From positions 24,117,387 to 24,177,386 of the forward strand of contig OU612069.1 in assembly GCA_914767715.1 (NCBI GenBank): 60,000 nt of DNA, read 5' to 3'. Each line of letters opens with the position of its first letter. Position 1 is the stretch's first letter. The stretch is from Membranipora membranacea (taxonomy: Eukaryota > Bryozoa > Gymnolaemata > Cheilostomatida > Membraniporidae). Under the pieces are notes generated by a model, which had not been told where the DNA came from, did not search any database, and saw only the letters and a program-made list of their open reading frames with translations. The translations under genes and the position numbers were made by a program. Positions 48,387 to 59,194 of this stretch are shown piece by piece.

Positions 48387-49814
48387 ATGTTGGCTGTGAG
48401 GTATCTCTTTTTGCTATTGGCTGCAAGTCTACCAGGTTGCAGTGGGAACTTGAGGGCACATGCATCTAGACTGAGAACAGACCTTCTACAAGGTTATGAC
48501 AAATGGGTAAAACCAGACGGTATCAATAATGAGAGTTTAAGCCTGACACTCGATGTAGGGTTGACACAAATCACAGACGTTGATGAGAAGAACCAAGTCC
48601 TTGATGGGATATACTGGATGAACCAACAATGGTTTGATATGCAACTAAGATGGGACCCGGCAAATTATGAAGGAATAACTAAGATTCACTTCACAGATGA
48701 CAATATTTGGCACCCAGAAATAGCATTGCGAAATGAAGTAGATGTGGAGAAAACATTGAAAGGTTCTAGAACAACCCAGGTTGTTGCTTGGTATCATGGT
48801 TTGGTCATAAGGAACCGCGTGGTGAATTATAGAAGCTCTTGTTCGATGAATCTACGAAAGTTTCCATTTGATACCCAGAACTGCTCATTAACATTTCAAT
48901 CTTACCGTTTCTGGGGGAATGAGCTCAATCTCACCACAAGCATGCCATTTTACAGAAATACATACATCAATAACAGTGAGTTTGAGTTGGAAGACATCGA
49001 GAGTGTAGCTGAATATATCGACACCGGTTATTATTTACCAGTTGTGTATGTTCATTACCATATCATATTGAAGAGAAGGCCTCTCTTCTTCATGCTCAAC
49101 ATGTTGCTACCAAGCTTCCTTATTTCTTCTGTTTCAATGCTAAGTTTCTGTATACCACCGGAATCAGGAGAGAAAGTTGGTCTAGGTGTGACTGTTTTAC
49201 TCTCCCTGTCAGTATTCTTACTGATTTTCAGCGAGCAAATGTCTGCCTCTGCAGAGCCACCATTAGTAGCCATGTACTACTTTGGAGCTGTCTTAATTGT
49301 AACCATTTCAACTGGCTTATCCGTTCTAACTAGTAACCTACATCACATGTCAGCGAATAAGGTGAGGAGAGTACCAATATGGCTACAACGCCTTTGCTTT
49401 GGTAAACTCTCTCTCCTTCTCTGTAACGTCTCAGATGTGGAAAAAACTCTGAACACTGACGACCTTCCCTCAGCTGATGGTGGTTCTGAGCAAGTTTCTA
49501 GCAGACGCGCAACGATTGGAGTTTTCCAAGTTGGCCCAATAGAAAATGAAACCACTCTGATTGAGAAAGTTGAATTGCCGCCTAATGAGCAATCCATGCT
49601 CCAAAACATCACTGCAGGAATAGCTCTCATAAAGAGTGTTATTGGGCGCTATGAGGAATCCAAGAAACAAGATGAGCTGCTGGAGACTGCACAAAGAGAA
49701 TGGAGTATTGTGGCACAGGTACTGGACAGACTATTATTGGTGATTTTCCTAATTTTGAGCATCATTTTCACATTAGGAATTTTGATTCAAGTGTCAACTC
49801 CGTTAATCGATTGA
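48387..49814 (+). CDS. Intronless nicotinic-type Cys-loop receptor subunit, orphan ligand (paralogue 1)
   Basis: 475 residues in one exon. There is a signal peptide (1-20), an extracellular domain, the Cys-loop C152-C166 (13 residues between), M1 at about 232-256, M2 at 262-284 (GEKVGLGVTVLLSLSVFLLI), M3 at 295-316, a cytoplasmic loop of about 110 residues with a pre-M4 helix (ESKKQDELLETAQREW), and M4 at 447-468. The GEK entry and E283 at the outer ring are those of cation-selective nicotinic channels. The agonist site is not: the loop A Tyr is Arg115, the loop B Trp is Tyr173, and loop C (YIDTGYYLPVVYVHY) has no vicinal cysteine pair. Only the loop D Trp (W82) remains. It should be a plasma-membrane pentamer subunit, probably with a ligand other than acetylcholine (inference), or a structural subunit. 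The ATG gives a good signal peptide, and there is no upstream in-frame extension to prefer. Confidence 0.93.
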   Translation: MLAVRYLFLLLAASLPGCSGNLRAHASRLRTDLLQGYDKWVKPDGINNESLSLTLDVGLTQITDVDEKNQVLDGIYWMNQQWFDMQLRWDPANYEGITKIHFTDDNIWHPEIALRNEVDVEKTLKGSRTTQVVAWYHGLVIRNRVVNYRSSCSMNLRKFPFDTQNCSLTFQSYRFWGNELNLTTSMPFYRNTYINNSEFELEDIESVAEYIDTGYYLPVVYVHYHIILKRRPLFFMLNMLLPSFLISSVSMLSFCIPPESGEKVGLGVTVLLSLSVFLLIFSEQMSASAEPPLVAMYYFGAVLIVTISTGLSVLTSNLHHMSANKVRRVPIWLQRLCFGKLSLLLCNVSDVEKTLNTDDLPSADGGSEQVSSRRATIGVFQVGPIENETTLIEKVELPPNEQSMLQNITAGIALIKSVIGRYEESKKQDELLETAQREWSIVAQVLDRLLLVIFLILSIIFTLGILIQVSTPLID

Positions 49815-51939
49815 CTCTATTAATAGCTTTTGATTTACCTTACAGTGAGTTGACAATTATCTAACTTTTTTCCAAGTAACACTGTTGTAACAACTGAGCA
49901 TAAAATTTGCCTTTCACTTGTTCACAATCATGCTTTAGCCTCTATTGTAATGTTATGGTTTTCAATTGTAATATTTTCTATGTATAAGTGACCACATATT
50001 TTTTCAAGACATTTGCTTCAGATGCATTTCATGCAGTCTCAAAGTGCTCATTGGTCTGGGTATATAATGACACATTACATCGATGACTAGGCTGATAAGA
50101 AAGAAACTCTTTATAACATGTAAATGTCCCTACTCTCCCCCTATCTCTACTTGGGATTACTTGATCATCATAAAATTTTTATTTCCATGGCCCTGAAAGA
50201 TATAATATACCTATGTTTTCATGTTAAAAATTATGATGCCTAAGACTTGTATTTAATCAAAATACAATTATCATTGTGTAGTCACACAACATCAATATTG
50301 TGCTATGAGCCAAAGAGCATCACTGTAACCGCAGGTCACATGATTAATCTTTATATATTTATTGATGACTTAAAAACTACTTAACCTGCAGAAAATGGCG
50401 ACCAAAAACGGCCAAACCAGTCCAATCCCTACATAGTCCATACTAATAACACAATGCCTTCCCCCTGTCACCTGATAAAACTGATCAGGGTTTTTACTTC
50501 ATTTGCATAATTTTCATTTGATGAGAATGTTTTACAAAATCAGCCATAGAAAAAAAACAAAATGGAAGGAATATTTAAACAGCGTTCATCAATAATAATT
50601 AAGAAAATCTTCAGTTATTATTAAAAATTAACTTAGTTATGTGTTTAAATGAATCTACCAAGTTAATAAGTCAGTCCTTGCATTTAAAAAAATTATCAAT
50701 CCTTGGGAGATGTTGACTCCAAGCAGAATTATCAAGTCGAGAATAACACAATTTAAGAGATTCAGGATGGATAATGACCGTATGTAACTATGTATTTAGT
50801 GAAAACATGTGTGTGTTACACTGGGATGAAACTGGAAATATCCTGGAGGTTGCTGGCGATTTCGTTTGAAGGGGAAGAACGTGATGACCCCACATTTCAT
50901 CAAGTCTTTTCTAATACACTGTAATGTAAGTTCCCATATTCCAAAATAGCTACTCATCCTTAAATTGACAGTCAATAGTTATCCAAATATCAAGAACATG
51001 AGATATGGTAACAATAACACTCATAAATTTTTGATAATCACATATTCCTCGCTTGCAGAGCTTTGATCAGTTTAATGTTATTATCAATAAATGTGTCGCA
51101 GTCTCAAAAAGCAGGGATAAGTAGGATGTAAAAAATTTGAGGTTGTTATGAGGTTTCCGACAAAAAAAAAAGAGTCATGAATCTAGCACAAATAATTTTG
51201 AAATTACAACTTGAAGTTTGAGATCACAAATAAGAATAGGTGTTAATGGGTCAGAAAATTGTCAGCTTTCAGAATGTGTATAATATTTTTATGTAACATT
51301 TCATCATATAAGAATTAGTGCTGCCTGAACGGCAACGCATGTACATTGGTGAGTTCTAGGCACGATGATTTTGCGACTCCCAAAGGCGGCAACAAAGTTC
51401 TAGTTTAGCGGTTACAGAACAAGCTGATTTATAACAAACACACATAATATTTTGTTAGTGTTACTATGATCAAGGGGTGCTATGTTCTAACATGTTAGTA
51501 GTCTTGGGTCAGAGAAATTGATTCACTCGTCAGGGTGTCACAGCGTTGGTTGTGAGCTGTAATGCTTCACAGCTTATCTTACTTTAAGTGTCTTATGGTA
51601 TATTGAGATCCCAATCCTTCACTTCACTCTTTGGAAAACACAGGCTGACTGTCTTCATGGTAGCCCATTCTCATGGCATTTGTATCAAACTCATCTGAGG
51701 AAAATCTGCAGCGGGAAATCTGCTTGGGAATAAATTGAGCAATACATCTGGTGTTGTTAGGGCTCTCTGTGCAAGAACACTTGCGCGAGTTGAGATCGTC
51801 TGGTTGTTATGACCAATCTAGATCACAGTCTCCTTCTGCCTCATGTAAGAATATTCCTATCTCCTTCTTGTAACCAAATCATTCAGTTGGGCTTGGATAA
51901 ATTGATTAAAAATTAAAAGGTTGAATAAAATCAGGTGTT

Positions 51940-52160
51940 TTATCAATCGCCCATCCCGAGGAATGGGCAGCAAAATATTACTGCCTTATTGGCGAGGCCG
52001 CAGTTTGCTCTCTGTTTGCAGGCAGGCTGGAGTACACCCGGAGCCAATAAATCCCCATTAGAATATTGACTGCAGTGGGATTCGAACCCACAACCTTCAA
52101 CATTAGCATACTAAGGGAACGGCGCTCTAACCAACTGAGCCACCTCCTTCTCCTAATTCA
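51940..52160 (-). mobile_element. tRNA-derived SINE
   Basis: On the minus strand it begins GGTGGCTCAGTTGGTTAGAG (A box) near 52144 and has GTGGGTTCGAATCCCAC (B box and T arm) near 52080-52097. No proper anticodon arm lies between them. The body continues leftward (TGGCTCCGGGTGTACTCC, then a stem formed by 'gcccatcccgaggaatgggc' at about 51949-51968) and ends near 51940 in T/A-rich sequence. This head-plus-unrelated-body layout is that of a SINE and not of a functional tRNA gene. Confidence 0.75.
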
Positions 52161-52686
52161 TGATCAGACTCTTCTGCTTGCCCAAATACAATCTCATCAC
52201 CTTCACGGTCACTGATACTAGCATATTCACGTGTTCTATCGCCAATATACTCATTTATAACCCCCCAGAACATCACTTCCAACAAGCAAAGTAGTTGAGC
52301 CTTCACTGCTGGCTGCCATTTTTTGTGTTGCCTAGTGACGGCTTTAAGCCAATTATGGGGGGTCTTCTATTTATTTTGAGACAATCTGATTCGAGTTTCT
52401 GAGAGAGCATATTTTGTTGGTTCTAGTAGATGGTTTTCTCAAATTAAGAAAACTAAAATCAAAAATAATTAGTAGTAAGTAAAAAACAATAGCTGAAATG
52501 CGACCTGTACCCGCTTTCTGAGACTGTGACACAAATGATGTTTATGTATTTTTATCGCTTAACTACTCCTGGGCAAATACCCTAGGCAACACTAACACTA
52601 TTCAGAATGCCCCAAAATGGTAGTTGGGGTGACAACCGGTAACTTGTAACTCTTCATATAGAGTAAAGAACACTGTTATTTATACC

Positions 52687-52716
52687 GGGGGGGGGGGGGG
52701 GGGGGGGGGAGGGGGG
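52687..52716. repeat. Poly-G tract (23 G, then AG6)
   Basis: There is an uninterrupted run of 23 G followed by A and six G. It is capable of forming a G-quadruplex, and its exact length is likely to be a sequencing-error spot. Confidence 0.85.
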
Positions 52717-53489
52717 AGTATAACAATTAATAATTTTAGAACCATGGAAACCATGACAGTGCAATGTGATACGTTCAAGAACATATTGAGTCATGAACCT
52801 AGGTGTGTTTCATGCATTGTATGTGACAACACTGACATAGAACCATACTCAAGTGAAAATAGATAGATTGGTGCTGGCTTTACCTTGTAAATAATGATAT
52901 AATTTAGAATAATAAAGGCATATTACAGACGGATCGGAAAAAAAACTATCAGGTCATTGGTTCTTATTGTCCACCAGATAGCAGGTAAATGTCTACAATG
53001 AAGTTTTCTTAATATACTTATATTTTCCTCTGAGTGCACAAATGTCACAGCTAGCTAATGGATGGCTTGTTGAAAACTTCTCTTTAAATGGCAACTGATG
53101 GTAAAATGCACCTTGAATAACAATTAAAATGAATAGTCATGTTTATTTTGGAGGTCATCCAATGAGATAAAAATTGCTGACTGGCTAAAAAGGTCATACC
53201 TCAACATGTGTACTACGGAAGGCAGCAACTAAGTTAGCAGTGCCCAGATGCATTAACAAGTTTTTACCTTGCATGAGCCATTTAATATACAGGGTGATAG
53301 GCCCTGCTGGGTTCAAGCATATAAGTGACACTACTAAGGATGGGTACACATACTATCTTCTAAATCTACACTTTTCAAACCTAACTGATCGATGAGTTGT
53401 CACAACAGGAATCAGCAGCTATACTTGCAATTATATTAATATGATAGCAATATTTAAAGATCTAGGCAGCAACGCTGTTAAACTGTTTC

Positions 53490-54235
53490 CATGAAACAGC
53501 CATAACCGTTCCAGTAAACGCATGAAACAATAGAGACCATTCCTGTTTTGAAGGATTAGCACTACAACAAGGAATTGACTTTAGGCCTGGCGCATCCTGA
53601 ATTATCATATTAATAAATAAAAATGATTGAACAAGCGACAGCAGCAGAAAATGAAGGGAGCTTGAACATTGAGTAATCGTTACTATCAGTACCACATGTA
53701 GAAGTTTGTTCGAGGGGACTTTTACCAATAAAAATTTTCAAAACTAGTGAAGTTGATTCCTGCGTTGAAGTTTTTAATCATTGACGATAGTAAGGTCTCA
53801 GGCCTTGCATATCCTGTCGATCAATGCAGTGTACAGGTACAAAGGCCAGAGATTCAAGCAGGGGGTGATGACAAAAGCAATAACAGTTCCTGTAAATGCA
53901 TGAACCAATAAAGATACTTCCTATTTTGAAGGATTAGCACTACAACCAGGAATGGATTTTAGGCCTGGCACATCCTGAAATATCATATTGATCAATAAAA
54001 GTAATACAACAAGTGACAGCAGCAGGAAATGAAGGGAGCTTGAACATTGTGTAATCGATACAATCTGTACCACACGTAGAAGGGAATTTTACCAATAAAG
54101 ATTTTCAAAACAAGTGAAGTTGATTCCTGCTTTGAAGTTTTTAATCAATGATGATAGCAAGCTCTTAGGCATATCCTGTCAATCAATGAATTGCTCAGGT
54201 AAAATGGTCAGGGATTAAACCAACGGTCATCACAA
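53490..54235. repeat. 378-bp direct tandem duplication upstream of the second receptor gene
   Basis: The phrase 'ttaggcctggc.catcctga' occurs at 53581 and 53959 (period 378). The order of blocks ('gcatgaa.caata', 'ttttgaaggattagcactacaac', 'gacagcagca', 'gaagggagcttgaacattg', 'aagttgattcctgc', 'gcatatcctgtc.atcaatg') is the same in both units, with indels. One diverged version lies upstream of the first receptor gene. The second unit ends about 75 bp before the ATG, so it probably includes the promoter and 5' untranslated region. Confidence 0.85.
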
Positions 54236-54308
54236 CTCAGGCTACCGAATTGAGTTGACAACTGGTCTTCTACAAACTCATGTAAGGAACACATAGGAAA
54301 GAGGAACA

Positions 54309-55736
54309 ATGTTGGCTGTGAGGCATTTTCTGTTACAATTGCTTGTCAGTCTACCAGCCTGCAGGGGGAACATGAAGGCACATGCATCCAGACTGATGAC
54401 AGATCTACTCCAAGGTTATGACAAAAGGATAAAACCAGATGGTATCAACAATGAGACTTTAAGCTTGGTGTTTGATGTAGGGTTGGTTCAAATAATAGAC
54501 GTTGATGAAAGGAACCAAGTCCTTGATGGTATATACTGGATGTCCCAGCGGTGGCGTGATATGGAGCTCAGTTGGAACCCAGCAGATTATGAGGGAATAA
54601 CTAAAGTTTATTTCACTGATGATGACATATGGCATCCAGAAATGGCATTGCGAGATGAAGTCGATGTAGAGAAAACAATAAAAGGTTCTAGAACAACAAG
54701 AGTGTATGCACATCCTAACGGCGTAATTACAAGGATGCGAACGCTGAATTATAGGAGCTCCTGCCCCATAAATTTAAGGAAATTTCCATTTGACACTCAG
54801 AACTGTTCATTAACCTTTCAATCTTACCGCTTCAATGCTAACGAGCTCAATATCAGCACAAAGCTGCCGTTTTACAGAAGCGTTTACATCGAAAACAGTG
54901 AGTTTGAGCTAGAGGACATGACTAATGTAGTAGAATATAACGACATAGCTTCTTATTTCCCAGAGGTATTCATTCACTACCATATTGTAATAAAGAGAAT
55001 TCCGCATTTCTTCCTCCTCAACATGTTGCTGCCAAGTATCCTGATATCTTTGGTTTCCATGCTAAGTTTCTGTATACCACCAGAATCAGGAGAGAAAGTT
55101 GGACTTGGTGTGACTGTTTTACTCTCTCTGTCAGTTTTTCTACTGATTTTAAACGAGCAGATGTCTCCAGCTGCAGAACCACCGTTAGTTGTCATGTACT
55201 ATTTTGGAGCTGTCTTAATTGTAACCATTTCAACAGGGTTATCCGTTCTTACTATTAACCTCCATCACATGTCATCAAATAAGGTGAAGAGAGTACCGCT
55301 ATGGCTACGGCATCTCTGCTTTGGTAGACTTTCTGTTCTGCTTTGCATCAGCTCCGACGTGGAGAACAGTGAAAGAAATGTCATCCTCCCCTCGGTTGAA
55401 ACTGCTTTGAAGAGTGCTGCTAGCGGGCACAGGAGATTTGTACACGGCAAAGTAAACCCAATTGAAAATGAAATAACACCAATTGAGAAAATCGAATCAC
55501 AACCTGATGAAGATTCTATTCTTCTGCATATAAGTGCATGTTTAGCTGTGATTGAACATTTTATTGGGCGCTTTGAAGAATCAAAGAAGCAAGAAGAGCT
55601 TTTGGAGACAGCGCAAAGAGAATGGAAAATGGTGGCACAGGTACTGGACAGACTGTTATTGGTGATTTTTCTAATCTTGAGTGTCACCTTCACGTTAGGC
55701 ATCTTGCTTCAAGCATCAACTCCATCAAACAAATAA
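54309..55736 (+). CDS. Intronless nicotinic-type Cys-loop receptor subunit, orphan ligand (paralogue 2)
   Basis: 475 residues in one exon, collinear with the gene at 48387 and about 70% identical by eye. There is a signal peptide (1-20), Cys-loop C152-C166, M2 with GEKVGLGVTVLLSLSVFLLI and E283 (NEQ), and M4 near 447-468 after the helix ESKKQEELLETAQREW. As in its paralogue, loop A carries Arg115, loop B Tyr173, and loop C (NDIASYFPEVFIHY) has no cysteine pair. Pore and Cys-loop are nearly invariant between the two. Differences collect in the complementary-face segment 131-146 (RVYAHPNGVITRMR against QVVAWYHGLVIRNR), in loop C and in the cytoplasmic loop. That pattern suggests two subunits with different ligand preference or different roles in a heteromer (inference). 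Confidence 0.93.
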   Translation: MLAVRHFLLQLLVSLPACRGNMKAHASRLMTDLLQGYDKRIKPDGINNETLSLVFDVGLVQIIDVDERNQVLDGIYWMSQRWRDMELSWNPADYEGITKVYFTDDDIWHPEMALRDEVDVEKTIKGSRTTRVYAHPNGVITRMRTLNYRSSCPINLRKFPFDTQNCSLTFQSYRFNANELNISTKLPFYRSVYIENSEFELEDMTNVVEYNDIASYFPEVFIHYHIVIKRIPHFFLLNMLLPSILISLVSMLSFCIPPESGEKVGLGVTVLLSLSVFLLILNEQMSPAAEPPLVVMYYFGAVLIVTISTGLSVLTINLHHMSSNKVKRVPLWLRHLCFGRLSVLLCISSDVENSERNVILPSVETALKSAASGHRRFVHGKVNPIENEITPIEKIESQPDEDSILLHISACLAVIEHFIGRFEESKKQEELLETAQREWKMVAQVLDRLLLVIFLILSVTFTLGILLQASTPSNK

Positions 55737-56014
55737 CTTGGTTATGATAATGAAAACTGTCTGAATATATCCTACAGTATCGCGTTTTCAAATTTATCAA
55801 ACAGTTTTGTATTTTCTTACATTTTTGCTTTGATTTGTTTCACCTCTGTTGATAATTAAACTTTAGCTTCTATTGTACTTTCATGAGTTTATATTATAGT
55901 TCTAAACAATAATCAAATCATTCTTAGCAAGATACCTGCTCTAGTTTTTTTCCTTCTCATTCAGCTTGGCTAGCTGGTCAAGAAAGATGATTAACAAAAA
56001 TATCTTAATCTCAA

Positions 56015-56020
56015 AATAAA
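56015..56020 (+). promoter_or_regulatory. AATAAA polyadenylation signal of receptor paralogue 2
   Basis: AATAAA lies about 280 bases downstream of the stop at 55736 and is the first such hexamer I see after it. It is conserved at 23-28 in copy A. Confidence 0.5.
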
Positions 56021-59000
56021 GTTCAGTTGTGAAAAACCTGTCACATGAATTACAAATAAGCAAGGCTACAAACCAAAATGTACATGGTCAAAGTACTTAG
56101 GCCTGTATTTGGCATCAGCACGCTGTAGGCAATTTGTGGGATTAAAGTTAACCTCTTTGTCCACTTTTGCATTATTGTACAAAATACAGGCAGAGGTCTT
56201 TTTAACCTGCTATATATATCAGGTATTATTTGGTTTGCACAGCCAGTTTTCTCTTTGTGCCAGTACCCCAACCCAAACTCGGTATAATTTTGTTTCCACC
56301 AAGAGATGACTTCCAGTTTTTAATGAAAGCAGGTGAAATATGGACAACAATATTGCTTCTCTAAAATCAGCCAAATAATCTGTGATGTTTTCAGTATAAT
56401 CAATTATTTTAATTGAATTTACACCGCCTCGGGCTTGAATTTGATCAATCTCATCGCATGCTAGGGGTTCAAACTAAGATGGGATATCAGCTGAATTAGT
56501 GGTCCTTACATGATCTTAGCATGCACAGCAGATGCATTCACACTAAAATATGATCACCCAGTATTCAGCCATGTGACATGGCGATTCTGGTGAGTCAGCT
56601 TCCAATAGTTCATTTGACTAGATGGGTATTAGAAATGATATGAATCGAAGTCTTCCTTTTTACAAATGTGATTGTTATTGTCTCAAACCGGACTCATTTT
56701 CCTACAACATTAGTCAAACCTCTACTTTGCGTAAATGAATTCAACCATCCAATGTTTGTTAACTTCGCACAGTAGTGTTGCAAATTATCCATGCTTGAGA
56801 ACCTAGGTTGCAAAGACAACAAGTAAGTTGGCCAATTGGGCCACATTAGGGCACTTTCCTTACAGCTTGCAGTAAGACTCATCTGAGAGACGTTATTCAA
56901 ACAGTTCTGCAAAACTATGTAAAATGTTACCCCCGGAAGGACTAGCCAGCTATCCTGAATTAGCTCAGTGATTAAAATTTATTTCTTTAGTTTCTTTCTC
57001 ACCCTCATCATCCAAAGAGATTCACCTCAGATAATTACGGCAGCTATATGATATGATACCTGATTTCTCTTACCGTGAATGTAAATGTTCTTATGTAAAA
57101 AGGGTTCAGTGCAGTTGATAAAAAAAAGACAAAAACAGAGCTTATAACGTGCAATGACAAAAACTCATGTTTGCAAGATGCTAGATCTGTTTAGATTCAG
57201 ATACTATACTATCGATTCTGTGTGGTTCAGCTAATTCTCTGTTGGTTGCAAAACATTTATCCTCAGGCAGTGAGAGAAAAAACCGACTCCTGATAACTAC
57301 ATAAAAATTAAACAACATTGGAACAAGCTGTTGCCAAAACTTTTCAACATTCTGAAAGTTTCCCTCGTCACTATTGATATCATGCCTCATATGTTGGCCA
57401 GCAATGAGTGAAAGTCGTCCCCGAAAGTTTTGTGAGGAGCAGAATCGTAAACCTCCCCTAAAGGTTAAGGCGACTTTTGCAGATTGTTTGTCTGAATAAC
57501 CAACTTTCCCTCCCCTGTTGCCTGATTCATTGGCAACAAACCTTGCAAGGCATTCATTTCAAAGTGTCAGAATGTGGAAGCTGCCATTTTGTCATCTTGT
57601 TTGTAAAGTGAGCTCTGCACATGTGCAGTACCCTAAAATCACATGTATCACAGGCTACTCCGCATGTGCAATGCCTAAATTACAATGACTCATGTCCCAC
57701 AAAGATCAGATTAACCATAAATAGATAATAATATGATTTTTTGTACTCAACAGTCTCTTTCATGATTGTGTTCCGGAGTGATTAAAGTTTCATACAAAGA
57801 CTGAGTATGTGCTTTCTTTCTGTATAGACCCTGGAAGCCCATCAGATGATCAAAGCAACTAATTGGAATCACAGCTCTTAAGAAAACATCAAATCATCTA
57901 AAGACTCCAACTCAATTCAACCTGAATGTAGGAGGGATCGGTCTGCAGTCTGCAGTAGATTGAATGTTGAACTGATTGTTCCTCAGATTAGATTTATCTC
58001 ATCGCAAACTAAGAGCGGCCGACTCCTCTAAACACAAGATAATCTGAAAAAACAATTATTTTTTCCAAACTATTCATTCCTAAAATGATATGAATACTGT
58101 TGTGTAAGTCTCATTGAACGGTCACAGTAAATCAGCTTTTGATTCCCAAATTGGATATGAGTGCTGCCACTCAGTCAATAATTCATAATTCTCTCAATAG
58201 GTCAACTAGTTTGATATTACCACTACCTTCATTTCTGGCTTTCAACGGTAAATCAAAATGATTCGATCTGTAATTCCAATTCATGAGGGTACTGCAACTT
58301 GTTCAGTAATCGACAATAATTCACACTAATCATTCGAATTTGATTTGAGTACTGCTGCTTATTTCTTGTTTCATAGTAGATCACAATAGAAAATCCCCTA
58401 AGTTTGCCCTAAATCCTGTGTCGGATTTATCACAGCATACTTCGATTGATTGCAAAGTGTCCTTCGTTAACTCTCAGTAAAATTAACATAGCGTCTCAGC
58501 ACAGGGGCACAATGATCTGAATTACCTTGCCTGCTACTATTTTAACAGAAATTAAACACAACAGTGACGGTCTATTTATTCAAATATGAATCTAACTGAT
58601 ACGATACTTGCTATGTTATGACACAATCTCAGGAATCCCAAAAGATTAGAACCTAGACCATGGCCTCTACTAATTGAGCTATTCAAGAATGTATAAAGAA
58701 TATAGAATAACACATAGGATATATATACTAGCAGATTTATGGCAGATATTTAATTGTACTAGTGCAAAGAATGAGAATAAAAGATGTAACCGGCACAAGT
58801 AATTAATCAGTAGCTATGTGATAGATCTCTTAACGCTCTGTCAACACAATATTTGGAATATGGAGTGCAAATTGTTACAGATATTGTGTACCCTTCTCAA
58901 CTATAGTGTTGACCTTCAATTGTGATATTACAGTATATGTAAAGTCGCAGGTGCTGTCAGGAAATGTAAAGGGGCCTTAGAGAAGGACAAGGTATTGTTA

Positions 59001-59194
59001 TTGTGAACTTGGTAAGCTGATCTTCTCCCATCGGAAAGCCGCCGTTTGGCAAGGTTGCAGAACAACAATTATCGGAACAAGTTTTCGCGCTAAAGTTATT
59101 ATAATTTCACGATCGAATGAGAACTTGTTCCCCCATGGTCATATAGTCATATTTAATTCAGTTTATTAAACACCATATTATGATGTTCTGCAGA

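Larger units (their letters stand above)
49830..53480. other. Intergenic between the two receptor genes
   Basis: No gene is seen. It contains a tRNA-derived SINE (about 51940-52160) and a 23-G run (52687-52709). The first part is the 3' region of paralogue 1, and it does not resemble the 3' region of paralogue 2, so that pair is an older duplication than copies A and B. Confidence 0.5.

Noticed and set aside
49055-49694. Minus-strand frames opposite the receptor genes (also 54977-55195 and 55265-55702)
   Set aside because: They are antisense shadows of the receptor coding sequence.
52075-52150. Minus-strand tRNA gene
   Set aside because: A and B boxes are excellent, but the middle does not form an anticodon arm and a SINE-like body follows, so it is listed as a SINE.
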